NCBI RefSeq assembly: GCF_003597395.2
Contig: NC_133771.1
Location: forward strand, 54,467,856 to 54,531,855
Direction of reading: 5' to 3'
Length of the DNA: 64,000 bases
Origin: Chelonoidis abingdonii
Lineage: Eukaryota; Chordata; Testudines; Testudinidae
Shown here piece after piece: positions 56,786-64,000 of the stretch; position 1 is the first letter of the stretch, and each line of letters opens with the position of its first letter. The translations under genes were made by a program, and so were the position numbers. The notes under the pieces are model-generated. The model searched no databases. It saw only the letters and a program-made list of their open reading frames with translations, and was not told where the DNA came from.

Positions 56786-58097
56786 TCATTGTTGTGGGGC
56801 AAAGTAAGGCTGGGGGCTGACTGGCTGTGCTGGCAGGGGGTTTAACTGGTTGTTTACAGAGTTACCAGGACGGCTTGGACACTTATTTTTCCAATGTCCC
56901 GGCTGTTCACAGTAATTACAAACATCCTCATAACCCGAAAATCCAGTTCCCGGTCCCCTCCCACGACCACGTCCCGTCCCTGGTGTTTTCCCCATCCCCG
57001 GTACTGTTTGCCCTGCCCTGAATAATGCTGTATTTGCAAGGTCATTAACTTCTGAGCTGATTGTTTTTTGTTTCCTTTTAAAGTACTTTGGCAGTGCTTT
57101 GCCACTGTTTGCAATTTGTCCATGGTTTCGGTCTCCCATCCAACACTTATTTGTTTTAGCAGATTGCCAATAGCAGGCAGGAGGCCATTAACAAATGCAC
57201 TAGCCAGGGCGCCCTGTCCATTTGTATCTGGTTGCTGTATACCAGAATGTTTCAGAAAAATGTTAGTTAGCCGGGTGCGATAGTCACCCGGTTTTTCTTC
57301 CTGTCATTGCTTACAGCCATTTATGGCGTTCCAGTTGGTTTTAGGAGTTTATACCCGAGGGATGGCTTTAAATAGATTTTTAGCTTGTTCCTTACACTTT
57401 TTTCGGTATTCAGCATTAGGACCAGCGTCTGGTAAAGTAGAGTGGCGGTCAGCAGCGAGCCAATCTGCTGCTGTGAGCCATTTTTCATGCTTACTAGGGG
57501 CTGTTACAAGTAGCTTGCACAGCTGCAGGAGGTCTGCCTCAGAGGGTTTATAGGTATTACACACTAACAAAAATTTCTGTGCAAATTTGGTAGGATTTTC
57601 TCGGGGCTTTGGAAAGCCTTTTACAATTGAAAGAAGCTCAGTGCAAGTCCAGGATTTATAGCTCCAAGTGGGACTCCCATCCTGGCCCCCAGTATGCAGG
57701 ATTCGGAGGGGAGCCTGAATATTTTTAAGGCCCAAGCGCGAGCTTTTATGAGGCAGAGTGTGTCGAGAGGAATGGGGCTCGGCAGTACTAGATGGTCCGG
57801 ACGGGTCTGACCTGGAGATTTCTGGGAATTGTTCCTGAGCTGGGAGATCTGATGACTGTTGTTCCTGAGCTGGGGGCGTGGGTGGCCGTTTATTGATTCG
57901 ATGCAAGGCTGCCAGGCCAATTAATGCATCTTCTTTATCCTTGTCCCTGGAATCTAGCAAAGGGTTTTCTTCATCTTTTCCCACCTCAAGACAGGAGTAT
58001 GAAGGGGGTCTGCTTGAAGAACAGGGTAAAGGGGAGTGCTCGGTCTAGTGGTGGGAATGGAGGTTTCGAATAAAGCTTTTAACTTATTACTTGAATC
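56786..58097 (-). pseudogene. gag: Retroviral gag: capsid and nucleocapsid
   Basis: A proline-rich stretch ('KRPPTPPAQEQ', a possible late-domain context) leads into a capsid region with 'LHTGGQDGSPTWSYKSWTC' and 'CNTYKPSEADLLQLCKLLV' (57984-57349), laid out like gammaretroviral p30. A frameshift follows. The nucleocapsid frame 57139-56786 has one zinc knuckle 'CNYCEQPGHWKNKC' after an Arg/Gly-rich patch ('GRGRGRGPGTG') and ends in UGA. A stop codon near 57985 and the hAT insertion at 58098 separate it from the matrix part. Gag would form the particle shell and bind viral RNA. Confidence 0.85.
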
Positions 58098-58713
58098 CAG
58101 GACCGGCGCTAGGGGTTCGGCGCCCTAGGTGCCGGGACATTTCGCTGCCGTATCCGCATAGCGGGTCTCAGGCTCTGGCGGAGCTTGCCTGAAGGAAGCT
58201 GCGGCAGGTCCACCGGGGCGCCGGCTCCCTAACCCGGGGGGTGGGGGGCCCCCCCGGGGGGGGGGCCCCCCCCTGGGGGCTTGCCCCAGTGGCGGCTCCC
58301 TGACCCCAGGGGGGCGCTCTGGCTGCCGGGCTGCGGCTCGGCTATGATTCCCTAGCCCCGGGGGAAGGTGCCCGGGGCTGCCAGGTCGTACGGCGGAAAC
58401 TCGCTGATCCCAGGGAGGGGGGGGGCACCTCTGGTCTGCCGGCTGCAGGAGCGGTGGCTCCCGAACCCGGGAGCAGGGGGCGCCCTGGGCTGCCGGGCCG
58501 GCGGCGGTGCGCTGACAGACCGGCCGCCCTACCCAGGGATCCTTTGGGCTGCCGGCGCAGGCAGCTGCTGGCCACAAGCTCAAGCCCCTCCAAGCAGCAG
58601 CGGCTGTAACATTTAAAAAAAATTGGGGGGACAACAAACTTTTGGCGCCCCCCAAATCTTGGCGCCCTAGGTCAACCGCCTAAGGTCCACCCTAAATGGT
58701 TGCACCAGCCCTG
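58098..58713. mobile_element. GC-rich hAT-type element inside gag
   Basis: The left end 'caggaccggcgctagggg' and right end 'aaatggttgcaccagccctg' are inverted repeats of the CAGGGCCGG type. The flanks are cttgaatc (58090-58097) and cttgacatc (58714-58722), an 8-bp duplication with one extra base. The interior is extremely G/C-rich, with long G and C runs near 58230-58275, and opens several spurious frames. Gag reading text stops at one side and resumes at the other, so the element arrived after the retrovirus. Confidence 0.85.
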
Positions 58714-58900
58714 CTTGACATCTTTAAGAGAGGAGTTTTCAATTCTGTCTTTCTACGAATTGCCTCTTCCCACCATGGATGAAAACAATCGACCTCAAAT
58801 CCTTTTGGCCAATTTAGTTTGATGGCCGACTTGTTCTTAAGACAGCATTCTACTCGATCCTGTCCCAAGATCCTAACAGTGGCCAACTTACGGGAGTTTT
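58714..58900 (-). pseudogene. gag: Retroviral gag matrix remnant
   Basis: The minus strand reads 'IKLNWPKGFEVDCFHPWWEE' and ends at the hAT insertion with 'KTPLLKMS'. The WP-FxV pattern recalls the matrix domain of gamma-type Gag, which targets particles to the membrane. No good ATG was found. The frame starts at TTG (58886), and upstream frames contain stops. Confidence 0.55.
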
Positions 58901-59591
58901 GTGGATCTCTCTCTGAGTAAAAGCCCTAGGACCATTTATTCACACGAAATACAGAAGTCACAGACCATTCTAATCATACATAACCGAGACACTGTGCATG
59001 CTCCTGTGGGGAATCAGGGTTCGTGGTGGAAGTACCCTGCCTCGGCATAGCACGGCTGGTTACCCGTTACAGGAGGACTTCACACACCAATCACAAACCA
59101 GAGAAGGAAATTAGGGGCGAGAGTGATGCCCAGTGCAACGCACAAAAGGACCCACAGGCTATGCGTCAATCGCCCTTTGCTTTCACACTAAGGGTCTTAC
59201 CAGGTGCGGTGCTGGCTGCGATTGTGCAGATTTCCCACTCAGACCAACAGGGACAGGAAACCCCTTGGTCAGCAATCCCTGGACGGAGACGCACCCAGAA
59301 CTCAACGACACTCCCACAAGGGAGGAATGGATAGACACAGAGACAGGACAATTTCCAGCCGGACAAAAACCAGAAATAATGCCTGATCAGATTCCTGATG
59401 TCAGATCCCGGGATCCACGCAGAAACCAGATGGAACCACCGTTCGAGTGGCACAGACTTTCACTGTGTCGCGCCACCTTTCCGTTCTTAGTGAGGCACCG
59501 CTTGGGCCAAAGTGCCCAGGTGCCGGCTGCTACGGTCATCCTAACAAAAATGGTCAGGAATCACACCAGCCCCAGTAAGAACGGATTTGCC
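58901..59591 (-). other. Retroviral leader between primer site and gag
   Basis: Minus-strand leader of about 690 bp, within the range of class I elements. A candidate splice donor 'cacctggtaagaccc' lies at about 59194-59208 (GT at 59199-59200) and could have served the envelope mRNA. No convincing packaging hairpin was worked out. A 181-codon plus-strand frame (59133-59678) is antisense and runs into the LTR, so it is not a gene. Confidence 0.6.
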
Positions 59592-59608
59592 ATCTTCGTG
59601 AACGTCCA
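59592..59608 (-). promoter_or_regulatory. Primer binding site, glutamine-tRNA-like
   Basis: Three bases after the LTR end the minus strand reads 'tggacgttcacgaagat'. Compared with the complement of a vertebrate tRNA-Gln 3' end (TGGAGGTTCCACCGAGAT, from general knowledge), about 14 of 18 positions agree with one 1-base gap. Proline, phenylalanine and leucine tRNAs fit worse by eye. Confidence 0.55.
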
Positions 59609-59611
59609 AAT

Positions 59612-59901
59612 TGTCAAGTTAGAATCAGGACTCACAATTTGTCAGACACTCGTTTATAGCGCAGAGCACCGCCAATAACATTCAAAAAGTGAGTGGCCAT
59701 CAAGGACTAAACAGTCTTATTTATACAGATAAAAGAGCGGGAATTAGACTAAGGGACAAAGAAAGCTAAACAGTAAAAATCACCTGAGGCACAGCATGCA
59801 TATTCTACTTCCTTACTAACTGTTATCGATTTAAGGCTAATACTTCACCAATTGCCCTTAAACGGTGCAGTTGTTCTATGCTGATGTTTGTATTCCTGAC
59901 A
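59612..59901 (-). mobile_element. 5' LTR of the retrovirus
   Basis: Plus-strand text begins TGTCAAG and ends CCTGACA. The minus-strand TATA box tataaataag lies at 59715-59724. The polyadenylation signal seen in the other LTR is damaged here ('ctataaacg'). Compared with 51090-51386 the U3 half differs at only about five positions by eye, while the U5 side has several indels. It is followed by cctgg, as is the other copy. Confidence 0.85.
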
Positions 59902-60430
59902 CCTGGATTGCAACATTCCAACAATTTTGCTTAAAGGTACAGACTACATTTCTTTAATCCTTTCTATTTTTACAATATAATTCATTCTACTTTCACATTA
60001 GCAAGGGATCACATATGGGTAGGTTAGTTCATGGGCTCCCAAAAACTCTCCTCCCAGGATTAAGATGGGAGCCTTCTTTTACTCTTGGTTTCTGACCTCT
60101 TTGTGGCTTGCACTCATTGGACACCCTAGCTTACACATAGAAATCAGTCAGACCTGTTATTTCCTGCACAGTACCCAGGAATTTAGCCCAAATAACCAGC
60201 CTGATCTCCTCAGAGCATGCACTAAGTCAATGCTCTTGTGCAAAGATGTCAAACAACCTATCATAATCATCTGCTCCTTTTTCCTTTGCTCATTTCTTCA
60301 TAAGATCACACATCTTATATACACATTTTCTATTATTTATCTTACCATGCTTTTTGGGGTTTCTAAATCTTAAACTACATACCTCAGGGGTAATTTGAAA
60401 CCTTTGCAATACAGCCTTTTAAAACTCATC
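59902..60430 (-). other. Possible U3 extension of the 5' LTR
   Basis: The two LTR copies still agree for five bases past the apparent LTR end, and the other copy then switches abruptly to an unrelated LTR. This leaves open that the real LTR is longer and continues here. My impression that 'gttggaatgttgcaatcc' belongs to a longer turtle LTR is recollection, not proof. No TG start or duplication was fixed. CR1 sequence begins at about 60436. Confidence 0.35.
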
Positions 60431-60435
60431 ATTCT

Positions 60436-62062
60436 TCAAAAAGTCATGGAAGATGGGAGAAATTCCAGAGGACTGGAAACAGGCAAATATAATGCCAATC
60501 TAAAAAAAAAAAAGGGGGGCGAGGAGGAGAGGAGAACATCCTGGGGAGTTATAGATCAGTCATCTTAACTTCAGTACCTGGAAAAATAATGGAGCAAATA
60601 ATTAAGCAATCAGTTTGTAAACACCTAGAAGATAATAAGGTGACAAGTAAGAGTGAGCATGGATTTGTCGAGAACAGCTTACCAACCTAATAGATTTCTT
60701 TGACAGGGTAACATGCCTGGTGGATGGGGGGAAGTGGTAGCTGTGGTACATCTTCATTTGAGTAATGCTTTTGATACTGTCTTACATGACCTGCTCGTAA
60801 ACAAACTGAGGAAATACAGCCTAGATGAAGCTACTTTAAGATGCATAACAGTTCAGAAAACCATTCCCAGACAGTAGTTATGCTGGAAAGGCATAACAAG
60901 TGTGGTCTGGCAAGGATCAGTTCTGGGTCCAGTTCTGTTAAATGTCTTCATCAATGATTTAGATAATGGCATAGAGTAGTGGTGGGGCAACCTGCAGCCA
61001 GCAGGCCACACGTGGTCCGTCAGGGTAATCTGCTGGCGGTCTGCGAGACAGTTTGTTTACGTTGACCTCAGGCACGACTGCCTGCAGTTCCCAGTGGCTG
61101 CGGTTCACCAGTCCCAGCCCCTGCGGATATACAATGTAAACAAACTGTCTTGTGCCCAGCCAGTGTATTACCCTGATAGGCTATGTGTGGCCCACAGGCC
61201 GCAGGTTGCCCACAACTGGCAGAGAGAGTACACTTATAAAGTTTGAGGATAATACCATGCTGGGAGGGGTTGCAAATGCTTTGGAGGATAGGATTAAAAT
61301 TCAAAATGCTCTGGATAAACTGGAGAAATGGTCTGAAGTAATTAGGATGAAATTCAATAAGGATAAATGCAAAGTTCTTCACAAAGTTCAATCAGTTGCA
61401 CACATACAAAATGGAAATGACTGACTAGAAAGGAGTACTGCAGAAAGGGATCTGGAGGTCATAGTGGATCACAAGCAAACTTCATTCTGGTGTGTATTGG
61501 TAGGAGTGCTGTAAGCAAGATACAAGAAGTAATTCTTCTGCTCTACTCCATGCTGATTAGGCCTCAACTGAAGTATTGTTTTAAGTTCTGACCGCCATAT
61601 TTCAGAAAAGATATGGAGAAACTGGAGAAAATCCAAAAAGATTAAATGTCCAGAAAACATGACTTTTGAGGAAAGATTAAAAAAAATGGATTTGTTTAGT
61701 CTGGAGAAAAGAATGAGAAGGGACATTATAACAATTTTTAAGTACATAAAAAGTTGTTTCAAGGAGGGAGAAAAAATGTTCTCCGTAGTCTCTGAGGATA
61801 GGACAAGAAGCAATGGGCTTAAACTGCAGTGAGGGCAGTTTAGGTTGGACATTAGGAAAAACTTCCTAACTGTCAGGGTAGTTAAGCACTGCAATAAATT
61901 GCCTCAGGATGTTGTGGAATCTCCATCATTGTAGATTTTTAAGAGCAGGTTAGAAAAATACCTGTTAGAATTTTTCTACATAATATTTAGCCCTGCTACG
62001 AATGCAGAGGACTGGACTAGATGACCTATGGAGGTTCCTTTAAGTCCCATGATTCTATGATC
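60436..62062 (+). mobile_element. CR1 LINE, split by a hAT MITE
   Basis: Sense CR1 ORF2 from the reverse transcriptase fingers ('gaggactggaaacaggcaa') to the 3' end ('cccatgattctatgatc'). Recognisable parts are the region around '[11 protein letters not shown]', then after the MITE 'STLIKFEDNTMLGG', in which the catalytic FADD box has become FEDN. Next are 'ALDKLEKWSEVIRMKFNKDK' and C-terminal text. A poly-A run with inserted Gs near 60505-60520 and many stops show an old, dead copy. Confidence 0.9.
60977..61218. mobile_element. hAT-type MITE, family 2, copy 2
   Basis: The ends 'tagtggtggggcaacctgc' and 'gcaggttgcccacaactg' are inverted repeats. The flanks gcatagag (60969-60976) and gcagagag (61219-61226) match at 7 of 8 positions. 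CR1 text continues across it once it is removed. Same family as 47273-47503. Confidence 0.9.
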
Positions 62063-64000
62063 ATATATTAAAGTTTGTGCAATTTCCATTTCAGTAAATA
62101 AACACAGTATTTTACCCAAGAGCTTTGTTACGACTGTGGGAATGTTCTTGATCTCTAGAATTTTATGCAATTCACTCGGTCTCTTAAATGTAGTGAGGTA
62201 TTCTTTCATACAATCCATCTTTTTGGATGCAGGGCACAATTTGTCCCAACAGGATGTTACTTGGGGAGAGTTATCTGCTAAGTGAGATTTTTCTTTTTTT
62301 TAGTTCCTGTATCTTGAGGTCATGGTGTCATTGCTTCTCTTTCTCTTCTTACTCTACTTTTATCCAAAGGTTTTCCAAGTGCAGTGTTTCTCTTTACAGC
62401 TGTATTCATGCTGGGCTCAGTTATGAGATGGAGGGTCTGTCTCTTCCTATTGCTATAGCCTCTGAGACCTCATACATGCCCTGGGGATTCATCTGCCCTT
62501 TATGGGACTTGTACTACTCCATGAGAAAGGTTTTCAAGTCATGTGACTTTTTTTCTTCAGAGACTATGCAGTGATGTACAGCAATTCTTCTAACTGCTTT
62601 TAGTTGTATTTAGCATACATTCCTTTGTTCTTCCTGCCCTTGTTGATGTTCTATTTACCTTATCCTCTCTTTTGTTCTATTTCTTCACCAAAAAGAAACA
62701 AAGAAAAATCAGAACTGTAACCTTTTCTGACTGTTCCCAGCCTTCCCACTCTGAAACATTTAAAATTCTAGTTTACCAGTGCTTGAAGTGTGAACTTCAG
62801 TCAACCAGCAAACTGTGTGTAGATCTTACTGTCAGCTATATCATTTTGATGCTTTCTTGGTGCACTCAAAATCATAAGCTGCTGTGTTGCTCTTCTGCCT
62901 CAGTAAGGAAGAGTTCTGTTGGAGCTTACACTATGTGTCAGCTCCTACACACCAGTCTACTCACCTCACAAACAAACTCCTTGAGACTCTGCCAGTCTTA
63001 ATCTTGCCTTGCAAATAACATTCCACGAACCCCAATTCCCAAGTTCCCCAGAGACATCTCTTTGCAATAACCAGTTCTTCTTACTGGATGCTCACAGAAA
63101 TTACCAAGTCCACTGCCTCCAAAGAGACAGTGCACACACCAGCCTGTTAGTTTAGCTGAGGACCCAAACTTTAATAAAACAACTCTGAATGGTTTACAGT
63201 AAAACTGAGTATAGGTTTATTAATAAAGAACATGGATTTAAGTGATCTAAGAAGGAGAAAAAAAGAGATGTCTGGTTACAAACAAGACAAATATTACACT
63301 TTTTAGGTACTTTAGCAAGCTACAACTTTTACCTAAGCAGCTTTCTCACTTCCATCCAGCTATCAGCATCTCCAGCCCATGGCAGAAGGATACATCGTTC
63401 ACAGAATCAGAGGTTGCTGATCCCTTTTGTCCTCTAAGTGATGGTCCCTTTTATAGTCCAGAAAATCTTTTAAATGTATTCTCTTAAAAGCAAACCCAAA
63501 GACAAAGCTACCTACTGTTTGTTCTTTGGGGTGCAAGCATAAAGTCCCTTTTTCATCGTCTGATCAATTTACTGCCTTGATTGGCTTGATCACTTTGTTT
63601 ACCTTACATGTAAATGTACTTTCATTGTCGCTTGCTTCTAATAAACAACGCTCTTTTCTCATCTGCCTTTTGGCTTAATCCAAGCAGACACATAAATCCT
63701 CGTTCCTTGTATAGGTCAGGCTTGTTTATCAACTGCCTCCAAAACAGAGTTTAATAATATTTCCAGCCCACAGACATAACTCTTTACACTCAATCCATAC
63801 ATACATCACACAATGATATTTATGCCCAGCGTGTCACCTGTTATCATATGTTACCTTACAAGACATATTTTTGACTAAATATGCCAACAACTGTGGGTTT
63901 GGTGCATCCTTAGTTGGCATATATGAGCTTTTATGGTCACAGTGCTACATAACATTACCAGCTACCTTGAAGATAAGCTGAAAGCACATGTTATTATGAA
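62063..64000. other. No gene recognised
   Basis: AT-rich sequence. From about 63120 to the end the style ('actttaataaaacaactctg', 'ggtttattaataaagaacat') suggests a possible LTR or internal fragment on the minus strand, but no TG..CA ends or duplication could be fixed. A 115-codon plus frame (62227-62574) and a 109-codon one (62672-63001) have no recognisable domains. Confidence 0.4.

Larger units (their letters stand above)
51090..59901 (-). mobile_element. Class I (gamma/epsilon-like) endogenous retrovirus
   Basis: Two direct copies of a roughly 290-bp sequence (51090-51386 and 59612-59901) flank an internal region. In minus-strand order it reads primer site, gag, protease, reverse transcriptase, RNase H, integrase and envelope. 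The gag and protease are in one frame separated by UGA. The gag has one zinc knuckle and the envelope has a CX6CC motif. Together these fit a gammaretrovirus-related lineage. All genes carry stops or frameshifts and a hAT element splits gag. The outer flanks (attag on the left, cctgg on the right) do not match, so no target duplication survives. Old and non-functional. Confidence 0.9.

Noticed and set aside
58125..58655. 176-codon minus frame
   Set aside because: Contained in the hAT element 58098-58713. It is Pro/Gly/Arg-rich because of G/C runs.
59133..59678. 181-codon plus-strand frame
   Set aside because: Antisense to the retroviral leader, and it runs through the primer site into the LTR.
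51085..59906. Target-site duplication for the retrovirus
   Set aside because: The outer flanks are attag and cctgg. No 4-6 bp match could be found, so none is claimed.
1..64000. CRISPR array, bacterial operons or a prokaryotic defence system
   Set aside because: There are no regularly spaced repeats and no tightly packed genes. The repeat content is that of a vertebrate genome.

Overview
This window is vertebrate nuclear DNA, most likely from a turtle. The evidence is long CR1 LINEs, a Penelope-like element with a GIY-YIG nuclease, class I retroviral and Ty3/gypsy relics, hAT-type MITEs, and a repeat ending in ACACGGCTACC that I know as typical of turtle and crocodilian genomes. The species call is inference. 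I see no convincing host exon, tRNA or rRNA gene, CpG-island promoter or CRISPR array. The window reads as intergenic or deep intronic sequence filled by generations of transposable elements.

Layout. 1-24172 is mostly AT-rich sequence without genes. It holds old CR1 scraps, a (CA)n microsatellite, two hAT MITEs with near-perfect 8-bp target duplications (10240-10546, 11133-11534), a composite repeat carrying two inverted tRNA-like units and a palindromic element (13345-14640), and an LTR-like element (16744-17269). 24173-30555 is one long minus-strand CR1, split by a plus-strand CR1 (24525-26565) and by a second copy of the 16744 element (26705-27374). 31426-32067 is a solo LTR. 32861-34195 is a Penelope-like element, itself hit by a CR1 fragment. 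35852-36803 and 43262-44092 are further CR1 pieces. 38822-40318 is a composite hAT-like repeat. 41120-42127 is a solo LTR with a perfect 5-bp duplication and a SINE-like insert. 46497-48600 holds a LINE reverse-transcriptase scrap and a hAT MITE.

49660-60430 is the richest part. A minus-strand gypsy relic (gag zinc knuckle, protease remnant, integrase, no reverse transcriptase) abuts a minus-strand class I endogenous retrovirus. In minus-strand order that retrovirus carries an LTR, a glutamine-tRNA-like primer site, gag, protease, reverse transcriptase, RNase H, integrase, an envelope remnant and a second LTR. Its gag is split by a GC-rich hAT element, every coding region carries stops or frameshifts, and its envelope end is fused to a fragment of the 41120 LTR family. 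60436-62062 is another CR1, split by a hAT MITE. The last 1.9 kb holds no gene I recognise.

Nothing here works together as a functional gene set. What can be read is a stratigraphy of insertions. The least ordinary observations are an in-frame UGA at the gag/protease junction, the rearranged 3' end of the retrovirus, the inverted-dimer elements, and one unexplained 115-codon reading frame at 22599-22946. I did not find a clearly new biological system.
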